Positions 1 through 6,385 of a stretch of DNA of 43,126 nucleotides are shown here, piece after piece. The notes below the pieces were generated by a model that saw only the letters and a list, made by a program, of their open reading frames with translations, did no database searches and had not been told where the DNA came from. Every line of letters starts with the position of its first letter. Position 1 is the first letter of the stretch. Location of the stretch: the NCBI GenBank assembly GCA_017442735.1, contig JAFRZE010000071.1, positions 1 through 43,126 of the forward strand, given 5' to 3'. The DNA is from Bacillota bacterium (lineage in GTDB: Bacteria; Bacillota; Clostridia; Lachnospirales; Bianqueaceae). The position numbers and the translations under genes are program-made.

Positions 1-63
1 ATAGAACCTCAGAGCTTTGATCGTCAGATGTGAAAGCTTAGAAAAATCACCGATTTTTAGCAT
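1..63 (-). CDS. MerR-family transcriptional regulator, N-terminal fragment cut by the window edge
   Basis: Reading leftward from an ATG at 63, the first 21 codons give MLKIGDFSKLSHLTIKALRF followed by Y, which matches the start of the MerR winged-helix DNA-binding domain (helix-turn-helix, then the conserved 'LRFY' before the wing). A GGAG-type ribosome-binding site lies about 8-12 bases upstream. The rest of the gene, including any effector domain, is outside the window, so its ligand is unknown. A promoter with the long spacer typical of MerR-controlled promoters lies immediately upstream (93-123), suggesting autoregulation. The family call is fairly secure from these residues; specificity cannot be inferred. 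Confidence 0.75.
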   Translation of the reverse strand, partial: MLKIGDFSKLSHLTIKALRFY

Positions 64-92
64 TTTCTCATAATCTCCTTTCCACACCTGAT

Positions 93-123
93 ACTCTAAG
101 CTATGCCCTAAGGGACGAGTCAA
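93..123 (-). promoter_or_regulatory. MerR-type promoter with 19-bp spacer and central dyad
   Basis: On the minus strand a -35 box TTGACT (118-123) and a -10-like TAGAGT (93-98) are separated by 19 bp. This over-long spacing is the hallmark of promoters that MerR-family proteins bind and untwist. The spacer holds the dyad CCCTAAGGG (106-114). It drives the truncated MerR gene at 1-63, so autoregulation is likely (inference). Confidence 0.6.
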
Positions 124-183
124 GCGATAAATGCCGATTTACCTTTGAGTATATCATATCCTTTCCGAACTTAAAACCGAAAC

Positions 184-423
184 TTACTCCTCCACTTGAT
201 CCACACCTCCTGCATTACCCATTAAGTACGAATACAGCCTTTTATCCCTATTCTGCTTCTGGATCTCCCTGATTTCTGTCAGTTCTGCTACCGTAATTCC
301 TTCCACATCCAGAAGCACATCGATCCGGAAATCATTAAGCTTCTTCTCAGTATCCACACCAGCAGAGGATAGGCGTGCGAACGCTTTCATCATGTTCTTT
401 AGTCTCTTTTCCTGTTCCGTCAT
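184..423 (-). CDS. Small hypothetical protein of the plasmid-like module (79 aa)
   Basis: A 79-residue, highly charged, mostly helical protein with no domain I recognise. The start is supported by a strong GGAGG ribosome-binding site nine bases upstream of the ATG at 423. It overlaps the end of the preceding gene (347-676) by 77 bp in another frame; such compact overlaps are common in phage and plasmid modules. It is the last gene of an apparent three-gene leftward unit, ParA-type ATPase, winged-helix protein and this one. A role as a partition or replication accessory, for example a centromere-binding partner of the ParA, is possible from position only; no ParB-like motif is visible. Confidence 0.55.
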   Translation of the reverse strand: MTEQEKRLKNMMKAFARLSSAGVDTEKKLNDFRIDVLLDVEGITVAELTEIREIQKQNRDKRLYSYLMGNAGGVDQVEE

Positions 424-676
424 AATCTTGAACCTCCATTTCTTTTAACATGACTTTATAACCATATCTTGTAAATGCATGCCAGTAAGTATGGTCAAAC
501 CGGCTCTGATTGAAAGTGCCCTTGATCAGGATATGCGCATCCCTCAAATGCTGAAGCGCATCCAGACAGCCATCCTTGCTGAAAAAAGGAAAAGCTGCCG
601 TCAGGTCCCTACCGGATGCTTTGACCCAATAATTCTGTTCATGTTCTTCTTCCGTCCCTTCTTGAATACTGGTCAT
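347..676 (-). CDS. Winged-helix replisome-organizer-like protein (109 aa)
   Basis: The ATG at 676 overlaps the TGA stop of the upstream ParA gene (TGATG), so the two are probably translationally coupled. The 109-residue product carries a pattern close to the N-terminal winged helix of phage and plasmid replisome organizers and DnaD-like loaders: 'WVKASGRDLTAAFPFFSK', a helix ending in 'LRDAHILIKG', then 'NQSRFDHTYWHAF'. Full family members usually continue with a C-terminal helicase-loading domain, absent here, so this is either a minimal DNA-binding protein or a shortened relative. The open frame extends upstream to 811, but that part lies inside parA and is not credible coding sequence. Family assignment is from pattern recognition and is moderate. 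Confidence 0.55.
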   Translation of the reverse strand: MTSIQEGTEEEHEQNYWVKASGRDLTAAFPFFSKDGCLDALQHLRDAHILIKGTFNQSRFDHTYWHAFTRYGYKVMLKEMEVQDYDGTGKETKEHDESVRTPILCWCGY

Positions 677-1536
677 CAATACATCCCATAAATACTGAGC
701 AATAATTGCTTCCCTATGAACGAAGATCGAGCTTGATTTCTCGCTTGTTCCCGCTCGGCATCCCTGACCACCTCCTCCGCTAAGTTCATATATGCCTTCG
801 CAGCCGGACAACTTGCATCATAGGAAAAGATACTCTGTCCTTTCGCGCTGGCTTCGGCTACCTTGACTGCGATTGGAATGGTGTCCGGGAAGATTCGCAG
901 TCTGTCACCGAAGGTATCCTGTATGGTTTGAATTGTATTCTTTGCTAAATTCGTCCGATTGTCGACCAGGGTGATCAGAATTCCTTCTATAGATATAGTA
1001 GGGTTCAGATGCCTGCCGACTTTCTGGATCGTATTCAGAAGATCCGTCATGCCTTTTGCTGGCAGATACTGTGCCTGTACCGGGATGATCACACTATCAG
1101 CAGAAGTGAGTGCATTGAGACTGACCATTCCCAGAGAAGGCTGACAGTCTATAACGATAAAATCGTACATATCCCGTACCTCTGATACATAACTCCTGAG
1201 AACGGTTTCCCGTGACATGGCATTCACCAGATTCATTTCCATGGAAGAAAGCTCCAGATTTGAAGGAAGCAGGTCTATGCCTTCCGGGTGATGAAGAATG
1301 CCGCTCAGGGGATCATCGCCGTTCTCCATTAATACATCTTTTAATTTGGTATTCAGCGTGATCTCCAGTTCATCTGACCTAGTCCATCCCATGTGGGCCG
1401 TCAGATCTGCCTGAGGATCAGCGTCTATTGCTAATACTTTCGCGCCGAGCAAAGTCAGTCCAGCCGAAAGGTTCAGAGCGGTCGTCGTTTTTCCGACGCC
1501 GCCTTTACTGTTTGATATACATATCACTTGATTCAT
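676..1536 (-). CDS. Plasmid-type ParA ATPase (286 aa)
   Basis: A ParA/MinD-superfamily ATPase that drives segregation of plasmids or integrative elements by binding nucleoid DNA in its ATP state. The deviant Walker A motif KGGVGKTT is at residues 10-17, followed by the switch segment 'AIDADPQADLT' and the Walker B-like 'FIVIDCQPSLG'. I start it at the ATG at 1536 (MNQVICIS), which has an AAGGAAAG ribosome-binding site, rather than 13 codons upstream. It is clearly distinct from the chromosomal Soj at 8876-9652 and has no ParB gene beside it. Instead it is followed by a coupled winged-helix gene and a small gene. Together with iteron-like repeats upstream this suggests an integrated plasmid or ICE partition module. 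Confidence 0.85.
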   Translation of the reverse strand: MNQVICISNSKGGVGKTTTALNLSAGLTLLGAKVLAIDADPQADLTAHMGWTRSDELEITLNTKLKDVLMENGDDPLSGILHHPEGIDLLPSNLELSSMEMNLVNAMSRETVLRSYVSEVRDMYDFIVIDCQPSLGMVSLNALTSADSVIIPVQAQYLPAKGMTDLLNTIQKVGRHLNPTISIEGILITLVDNRTNLAKNTIQTIQDTFGDRLRIFPDTIPIAVKVAEASAKGQSIFSYDASCPAAKAYMNLAEEVVRDAEREQARNQARSSFIGKQLLLSIYGMY

Positions 1537-1820
1537 TGTTTTTACTTTCCTTTTTAATATAGAAGATACTGCCATCTCCAGTTTCTGAGCCGCTTAGCTC
1601 ATCTCATGGGAATCTAACCCCTCCGAGGATCGCTCCGAGCCGGACCGCCGATTACAGCGCCATCCGGAAGTACCATTATCGTCCTGATGATTATGGCCCG
1701 GCAGGAGTCTGTCCTGTCTTCAGACTGGGAGTATATCGCTGCCGAAAGGGTCACGGCGCACCTGGTCTATGGCTTCCATCAGGATTCGAAGTTCTGGTTT
1801 TGGCTATTCAGTTTTCAAGG
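1537..1820 (-). other. Long leader upstream of the plasmid-type parA, possibly structured RNA
   Basis: This stretch of about 285 bp holds no convincing gene. On the minus strand it begins near CTTGAAAACTGAATA (around 1807-1821), contains the imperfect inverted repeat CCATTATC/GATTATGG (1673-1696), and runs into a GC-rich part with short repeats around GGAG before the parA ribosome-binding site. An untranslated leader with secondary structure is the simplest reading; I do not recognise a known RNA family. Confidence 0.3.
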
Positions 1821-1861
1821 TCCCTATAGTCGAGGAATATTTATCCCTCTATCTATAGGGA
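1821..1861. repeat. Inverted repeat TCCCTATAG/CTATAGGGA
   Basis: Perfect 9-bp arms at 1821-1829 and 1853-1861 enclose 23 bp of AT-rich sequence. On the minus strand it lies just upstream of the CTTGAAAACTGAATA segment leading to parA. It could be an operator or a transcript-start structure; there is no strong T-tract right after it on that strand. Confidence 0.5.
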
Positions 1862-1878
1862 TCCTGCGAGGCTTTTTT

Positions 1879-1928
1879 TCCACGGTTTGAGAAAAATATT
1901 CTTAAGATAATTTTTTCAAAACCGTGGA
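1879..1928. repeat. 50-bp interrupted palindrome centred on CTTAAG
   Basis: Arms TCCACGGTTTGA (1879-1890) and TCAAAACCGTGGA (1916-1928) match with one extra A. The interior is also largely self-complementary around CTTAAG at 1901-1906 (A-run against T-run). An extended AT-rich dyad beside iterons and a partition gene resembles an origin or centromere element. A terminator is the main alternative; a short A/T-rich run follows on each strand. Confidence 0.5.
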
Positions 1929-2017
1929 CGCCCACTTTTTTTTTTGCACAAAAAAACGTCGAATACATCATCGACCGTTTTTAGAAATCCTTTGGTTATA
2001 TGCGAATTATCTGCCTT

Positions 2018-2110
2018 TGATTAGCAGGAAAGTTCTATGGTTTTGGCTGATTAGCAAGATGGTCATTTTTATTAGCAAAATCGACTTTTCTCTGCTAATA
2101 TTGATTAGCA
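2018..2110. repeat. Iteron-like cluster of TGATTAGCA repeats
   Basis: The 9-mer TGATTAGCA occurs at 2018-2026, 2048-2056 and 2102-2110. Shorter TTAGCA copies are at 2072-2077 and, inverted (TGCTAA), at 2093-2098. Spacing is 30, 21, 21 and 12 bp, roughly helical multiples. The region is AT-rich and lies about 500 bp upstream of the plasmid-type parA. Such arrays serve as iterons for Rep proteins or as centromeres for ParA systems. Confidence 0.55.
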
Positions 2111-2201
2111 GGACATCTTCTGGCTGCCCTGAATATATATTCAGTCTGTTTTCATTTTCTGAATTCATCAAAAAACCAGAGCCTGTAACTTTGGAAGAAA
2201 A

Positions 2202-2240
2202 TAAAAAAAGCCGGAAACCTTATAAACAAAGGCTTCCGGC
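2202..2240 (-). terminator. Intrinsic terminator after tRNA-Arg(CCT)
   Basis: On the minus strand GCCGGAAGCC (2240-2231), an 11-nt loop, then GGTTTCCGGC (2219-2210) and a run of seven T. It begins nine bases after the tRNA CCA end and closes the tRNA transcription unit, separating it from the plasmid-like module. Confidence 0.85.
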
Positions 2241-2248
2241 ATTGTTTT

Positions 2249-2326
2249 TGGCGTCCCAGAGAGGGCTCGAACCTCCGAACCTACCGCTTAGGAGGCGGTC
2301 GCTCTATCCAACTGAGCTACTGGGAC
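2249..2326 (-). tRNA. tRNA-Arg (anticodon CCT), CCA encoded
   Basis: The minus strand gives a complete cloverleaf: acceptor GTCCCAG (2326-2320) pairs with CTGGGAC (2259-2253), the D-arm is GCTC/GAGC, and the anticodon stem ACCGC/GCGGT flanks loop CTCCTAA with anticodon CCT (reads AGG). The T-arm contains GGTTCGAGC. The discriminator is G at 2252 and CCA is encoded at 2251-2249. The plasmid-like segment begins right after its 3' end, a common integration position for ICEs and phages. No own promoter is convincing, so it may be read from the peptidase transcript. Confidence 0.95.
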
Positions 2327-2334
2327 TTATCATT

Positions 2335-2399
2335 TTGGGGAAAGATTTAGAACTTCGAACCACTCGCTTTTTCCCCAAAGGCGGATGCTCGAGCATAGA
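2335..2399. repeat. Remnant between tRNA copies with TTTGGGGAAA/TTTCCCCAAA inverted repeat
   Basis: The spacer between the broken and intact tRNA-Arg copies contains perfect 10-bp arms (TTTCCCCAAA and TTTGGGGAAA on the minus strand) about 26 bases apart, plus the small palindrome ATGCTCGAGCAT. It holds no gene. It may be all that is left of an inserted element, or a degenerate tRNA 3' half: a GTGGTTCGAAG stretch resembles a T-loop. Confidence 0.4.
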
Positions 2400-2439
2400 A
2401 TTAGGAGGCGCGCGCTCTATCCTGCTGAGCTACTGGGAC
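2400..2439 (-). pseudogene. Truncated tRNA-Arg(CCT) copy: 5' half only
   Basis: Starting at 2439 on the minus strand, GTCCCAGTAGCTCAG, GGATAGAGCG and CCTCCTAA repeat the acceptor 5' strand, D-arm and anticodon loop of the intact tRNA-Arg at 2249-2326. After the anticodon loop the sequence diverges: it has no matching anticodon-stem 3' strand, and the acceptor 3' strand CTGGGAC is absent. It starts only seven bases after the peptidase stop codon. The break in the anticodon loop resembles an integrase crossover, but a partial tandem duplication or an assembly artefact are alternatives. Confidence 0.7.
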
Positions 2440-2445
2440 AACGGC

Positions 2446-3837
2446 TTACAGCTTCTCCAGGAAGACTTTGTAAGCGCGGTAGGCTTCAAAGATGTCCGGC
2501 TTCGCGGCAACTTCCCACGGAGCGTGCATGTTGTGCAGCGGAATGCCAAGGTCAATGACATCCATGCTGTACTGCGCCAGGATGTAGGCGATCGTTCCGC
2601 CGCCGCCCTGGTCGACCTTTCCGAGCTCACCCAGCTGGAAGCGGACTTCGGCATCGTCGAAGATCCTGCGCAGCTGTGCGATATATTCGGCTGTCGCGTC
2701 ATTGGATCCGCCTTTTCCTCTGGACCCGGTATACTTATGAAGCACAGGACCATAGCTGAAAAGCGGGGCGTTGTTCTTCTCATGGACACCGGCGTAATTG
2801 GGGTCGAACCCCGCGCTGACGTCGGAGGAGAGCATGGCGGAATTCTTCAGCATCCGGCGAATATTCAGTTCGCTGTAGCCGCCCGCAAGCTCCATGATCT
2901 CGGCCATCTCATTCTCAAAGAACTTGGAATGCATACCGGTCGCGCCTACGGAACCGATCTCTTCTTTATCGACCAGCAGGGTGACGTAGGTCTTTTCCGG
3001 GACCATGTCCGCCAGATCCAGCTGAGCCAGCACGGAAGTATAGGCGCAAATGCGGTCATCGTGTCCGTACGCGAAGACCATGCTGCGGTCCAGACCGAAG
3101 TCTCTGGCAGCGCCGGCCGGTACGACTTCGATCTCCGCGGATTCGAAGTCATCCTCTTCCATGCCGTACTTGTCTTTCAGGATGCGAAGGATATTCTTCT
3201 TGACCAGTTCTTTTTCATCTTCTCCGTCCGGCATCGCCGCGTTTCCGATGTTCACGTTCAGATCTTCACCGGTAAACGCTTCGCCGATCGGCTTGCTCAT
3301 CTGGTCCTTGCCGAGATGCGGCAGGATATCGGAAATGCCCAGCACCGGATCCGAAGGATCCTCACCGATCACGACCTTCTTTACACTGCCGTCTTTCAGC
3401 GCGACGACGCCGTGCAGCGCCAGCGGAAGGGTGACCCACTGAAACTTCTTGATGCCGCCGTAATAATGCGTCTTGAACATCGCGAATTCACTGTCTTCAT
3501 ACAGCGGATGCGGTTTGAGGTCAAGACGGGGAGAGTCGATATGCGCGCCCAGGATCCGAAGCCCTTCGGCCAGCGGCTCCTTGCCGAGCTGGACCAGCAT
3601 CAGCATCTTTTCACGGTTGTTCGCGTAGACCTTATCGCCGGGGACAAGCGTAACGCCTTCCCTGATGAGCGCGTACAGGTTCCGGTATCCGGCCTTTTCC
3701 GCCATCTCAATGAAAGCATCCGTGCATTCCCTTTCGGTCTTGCAGGTTGACATAAAGGCTTTATATCCTTCACAGAACTCATTCATCTTCTGAATGGCTT
3801 CCGGAGAATAGGTCAGCCATAGTGATTTCTTTGCCAT
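2446..3837 (-). CDS. M18-family zinc aminopeptidase (463 aa)
   Basis: A cytosolic dinuclear-zinc aminopeptidase of the M18 family (aminopeptidase I/aspartyl aminopeptidase type) that releases N-terminal residues from peptides. Metal-binding and catalytic signatures are visible in order: 'GAHIDSPRLD' (about residues 97-106), 'GHDDRICAY', 'DKEEIGSVGATGMHS', 'SSDVSAGFDP' and the C-terminal 'IPLHNMHAPWE'. Length is normal for the family. It reads in the same direction as argR/arc upstream, separated from argR by 81 bp. In an arginine-fermenting cell it could supply free amino acids from imported peptides (inference). Its stop is seven bases before the tRNA-Arg fragment. Confidence 0.93.
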   Translation of the reverse strand: MAKKSLWLTYSPEAIQKMNEFCEGYKAFMSTCKTERECTDAFIEMAEKAGYRNLYALIREGVTLVPGDKVYANNREKMLMLVQLGKEPLAEGLRILGAHIDSPRLDLKPHPLYEDSEFAMFKTHYYGGIKKFQWVTLPLALHGVVALKDGSVKKVVIGEDPSDPVLGISDILPHLGKDQMSKPIGEAFTGEDLNVNIGNAAMPDGEDEKELVKKNILRILKDKYGMEEDDFESAEIEVVPAGAARDFGLDRSMVFAYGHDDRICAYTSVLAQLDLADMVPEKTYVTLLVDKEEIGSVGATGMHSKFFENEMAEIMELAGGYSELNIRRMLKNSAMLSSDVSAGFDPNYAGVHEKNNAPLFSYGPVLHKYTGSRGKGGSNDATAEYIAQLRRIFDDAEVRFQLGELGKVDQGGGGTIAYILAQYSMDVIDLGIPLHNMHAPWEVAAKPDIFEAYRAYKVFLEKL

Positions 3838-3918
3838 TAGCTAAGCCTTCTTTCTTTGGTAAAATGCATTCCCTACTATATCACGAATCCGCAAGGACGG
3901 CAAGTTCTTTTTGTGCCA

Positions 3919-4374
3919 TCAGCTCTTCGTCACCAGCGTCAGCCGCCGGCAAAGCGCTTCGGCCGAAGCGTTGTCTTTCATAGCAATAAACGCGGTATCG
4001 TCGCCGGCCAGCGTGCCGACCAGCCCATCCGGCTGGATCTCTTCGATCACCAGACAGACGGTATGCGTGAGTCCCGGAAGCGTTCGGATCACGACCAGAT
4101 TCTGTGCCGGTTCAAAGGAGATCACGCCCGTTTTGAACAGGGTGGTCTGTTTCTGCGTGACTTCCGTGCCGGAGTTCTGTCCCGGCGCCACATACCGATA
4201 CTTCCCGCTGACGCTGCGCTGCTTAAAAAGACCCAGTTCTTTGATATCACGGGACATCGTCGCCTGGGTGCAGTTCATTCCGCGTGCCAGAAGTTCGCTC
4301 ATCAGCTGCTGCTGTGTCTCCACTTCCTGCTCAGTGATGATCTCCAAAATAACATTCTGTCTGGATGATTTCAT
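3919..4374 (-). CDS. argR: Arginine repressor/activator ArgR
   Basis: A 151-residue ArgR/AhrC-type regulator that senses L-arginine as a hexamer and binds ARG boxes. The N-terminal winged helix is seen in 'TQQQLMSELLARGMNCTQAT' followed by 'MSRDIKELGL'; the C-terminal oligomerisation and arginine-binding domain carries 'TLPGLTHTV' and the signature 'GTLAGDDTAF' with the two aspartates that bind arginine. A GGAGG ribosome-binding site precedes the ATG. It sits directly downstream of arcC in the same direction, with its own promoter in the 65-bp gap, so it most likely controls the arc operon. Activation of arc and repression of biosynthesis is the usual pattern, but no biosynthetic genes are in the window. 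Confidence 0.95.
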   Translation of the reverse strand: MKSSRQNVILEIITEQEVETQQQLMSELLARGMNCTQATMSRDIKELGLFKQRSVSGKYRYVAPGQNSGTEVTQKQTTLFKTGVISFEPAQNLVVIRTLPGLTHTVCLVIEEIQPDGLVGTLAGDDTAFIAMKDNASAEALCRRLTLVTKS

Positions 4375-4407
4375 CGGAACACCTCCGCCCTCATCTGTTT
4401 GAACTTT

Positions 4408-4436
4408 AGTTTAACATACTTCCGCTGGTCGGACAA
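4408..4436 (-). promoter_or_regulatory. Promoter of argR with overlapping dyad
   Basis: Minus-strand -35 TTGTCC (4431-4436), 17-bp spacer and -10 TAAACT (4408-4413), between arcC and argR. The -10 overlaps the imperfect dyad GTTTGAACTTTAGTTTAAC (about 4398-4416), a plausible autoregulatory ARG-box-like site although AT-rich sequence makes chance matches easy. Confidence 0.5.
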
Positions 4437-4439
4437 GTA

Positions 4440-5378
4440 TTACTCGGCGTAAATCACCGTTCCTGTCTTTCCTTCCATCGCTTCCTTCGCTCTGGCAAGC
4501 GATGTGATCATCGCGCTGGCACCCGGTTTTGCTTTCTGCAGGAATTCCACACAGGCTTCCACTTTCGGAAGCATGCTTCCCGGCGCGAATTCTCCGTCCC
4601 GGATATACTGTTCAGCCTCCCGGATACTCATCCGTGACAGTGCCGTCTGTTCCGGCTTCCCGAAATGAATACACACCTGATCGACAGCCGTCAGGATCAC
4701 CAGCCGGTCCGCTTTCAGCCCCAGTGCCAGAAGACTGCTGACCCTGTCTTTATCGATCACAGCCGAAACGCCTTCCAGCGCACCGACTTCCTCCAGCACC
4801 GGAATGCCGCCGCCTCCGCAAGCGATCACCACCGCATTCTGCTCGGTCAGCGATCGGATCGTTTCCAGCTCCACGATACGAACCGGTTTAGGAGAAGCCA
4901 CCACACGGCGATATCCGCGCCCGGCGTCTTCCTTGAACACATAACCTCTGCTTTTCGCGATGTTTTCCGCCTGAGTTTTCGTATAGAAACTCCCGATCGG
5001 CTTCGTGGGATCCAGAAATCCCGGATCATCCTTTCGCACCACGACCTGCGTGATCAGCGTTACGCAGTTTTTTTGAATGCCTCTTCTCACGAAAGCATTC
5101 TGCAGCGCCTGCTGCAAATGATAACCGATGTATCCCTGCGTCAGCGCATCGCACTCCGGCAGCGGGATATAAGGGGCGACCCCGTCGTCGGCCGCGTATT
5201 CCATTCCAAGGTTCAGCATTCCCACCTGCCGTCCGTTGCCATGGCTGATGACCAGTTCGTTTCCCTGTTCCACCAGATCCGCCAGCACTTCGGCAGTTGC
5301 TTTCACCAGTTCCAGTTGTTCTTTCGGTGTATTCCCCAAAGCGTTTCCGCCCAGGGCAACGACCAGTCTGCTGCCCAT
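4440..5378 (-). CDS. arcC: Carbamate kinase
   Basis: Catalyses carbamoyl phosphate + ADP to ATP + CO2 + NH3, the energy-yielding last step of the arginine deiminase pathway. The 312-residue protein has the amino-acid-kinase signatures 'VVALGGNALGN' at the N-terminus, 'VISHGNGRQVG', 'KPIGSFYT', 'GYRRVVASPKP', 'ACGGGGIPV' and 'AVIDKDRVSSLLA'. Length and motif order are typical. It starts one base after the arcB stop, so arcA-arcB-arcC form one operon in the order of the reactions. Confidence 0.97.
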   Translation of the reverse strand: MGSRLVVALGGNALGNTPKEQLELVKATAEVLADLVEQGNELVISHGNGRQVGMLNLGMEYAADDGVAPYIPLPECDALTQGYIGYHLQQALQNAFVRRGIQKNCVTLITQVVVRKDDPGFLDPTKPIGSFYTKTQAENIAKSRGYVFKEDAGRGYRRVVASPKPVRIVELETIRSLTEQNAVVIACGGGGIPVLEEVGALEGVSAVIDKDRVSSLLALGLKADRLVILTAVDQVCIHFGKPEQTALSRMSIREAEQYIRDGEFAPGSMLPKVEACVEFLQKAKPGASAMITSLARAKEAMEGKTGTVIYAE

Positions 5379-5379
5379 C

Positions 5380-6372
5380 TTATTTCAGCGTCGCATACAT
5401 AACGGCCTTGATCGTATGCATCCGGTTTTCCGCCTCATCAAACTGACGCGCCTGCGGGCCAAGGAATACATCATTGGTCACTTCCATCGCTTCCAGTCCG
5501 AACTTCTGATAGATCTCTTCTCCGATCGTTGTCTCCCGGTCATGGAAAGAGGGTAGACAATGCAGGAAAATAGCGGAGGGTTTGGCCATCTTCATCACTT
5601 CCGCGTTTACCTGATACGGACGAAGCAGTTTGATCCTCGATTCCCACAGCTGTGCCGGCTCTCCCATGGAAAGCCAGATGTCCGTATAAAGCACGTCCGC
5701 GCCTTGTGCGCCTTCGCGGATATCATCCGTCAGAATGATCTGCGCGCCGGACGCCTTTGCCGCCTCTTGACATTTCTCCACCAGCTCTTTGGCCGGCATG
5801 AGTTCTTTGGGACCGCAGGCACAGAAGTTGATACCCAGCTTGGCGCAAACGACCATCAGGGAATTCGCAACATTGTTTCTGGCGTCTCCGAAGAAAGTCA
5901 GTTTGCGTCCGCGCATGTCGCCGAATTCCTCTTCACAGGTCAGGATATCGGCCAGCATCTGCGTGGGATGGAATTCATCCGTCAGACCATTCCATACCGG
6001 AACACCCGAGTATTTGGCCAGGTCCTCCACGATCGCCTGTCCGAATCCACGGTATTCGATACCGTCAAACATCCGGCCAAGTACCTTGGCTGTGTCGGCG
6101 AGTGATTCCTTCTTGCCCATCTGAGAAGAGGCCGGATCCAGGAAGGTCACGCCCATTCCCAGGTCTCTCGCTGCCACCTCAAACGCGCAGCGGGTACGGG
6201 TCGAGGTCTTCTCAAACAGGAGTACGACCTGTTTTCCGCGCAGATATTCATGCAGCGTACCGGCGTGCTTCATCCGTTTGAACTCCTTCGCGAGATCCAG
6301 CAAATACCGGATCTCCTCCGGCGAATAATCCAGTAAAGTCAGAAAGCTTCTTCCTCTGACATTGACTCCCAT
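5380..6372 (-). CDS. arcB: Ornithine carbamoyltransferase, catabolic
   Basis: Interconverts citrulline + phosphate and ornithine + carbamoyl phosphate. The 330-residue protein shows the carbamoyl-phosphate loop 'STRTRC' near residue 57, the 'HPTQ' motif within '[10 protein letters not shown]', and the ornithine/catalytic 'HCLPSFHD' near the C-terminus. It lies 13 bp downstream of arcA and one base from arcC, which identifies it as the catabolic enzyme; sequence alone would not distinguish it from anabolic ArgF. A GGAGG ribosome-binding site precedes the ATG at 6372. Confidence 0.95.
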   Translation of the reverse strand: MGVNVRGRSFLTLLDYSPEEIRYLLDLAKEFKRMKHAGTLHEYLRGKQVVLLFEKTSTRTRCAFEVAARDLGMGVTFLDPASSQMGKKESLADTAKVLGRMFDGIEYRGFGQAIVEDLAKYSGVPVWNGLTDEFHPTQMLADILTCEEEFGDMRGRKLTFFGDARNNVANSLMVVCAKLGINFCACGPKELMPAKELVEKCQEAAKASGAQIILTDDIREGAQGADVLYTDIWLSMGEPAQLWESRIKLLRPYQVNAEVMKMAKPSAIFLHCLPSFHDRETTIGEEIYQKFGLEAMEVTNDVFLGPQARQFDEAENRMHTIKAVMYATLK

Positions 6373-6385
6373 GACAGTGCCTCCT

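Noticed and set aside
347..811. Full 154-codon frame as one protein
   Set aside because: Its first 45 codons lie within parA in another frame and look non-natural; the internal ATG at 676, coupled to the parA stop, is the better start.
2335..2439. A second functional tRNA-Arg
   Set aside because: The anticodon stem cannot close and the acceptor 3' strand is missing, so it is a fragment.
1924..3750. A 608-codon open frame on the plus strand
   Set aside because: It is the antisense shadow of the M18 aminopeptidase (2446-3837), crosses the two tRNA-Arg sequences and has no family signature.
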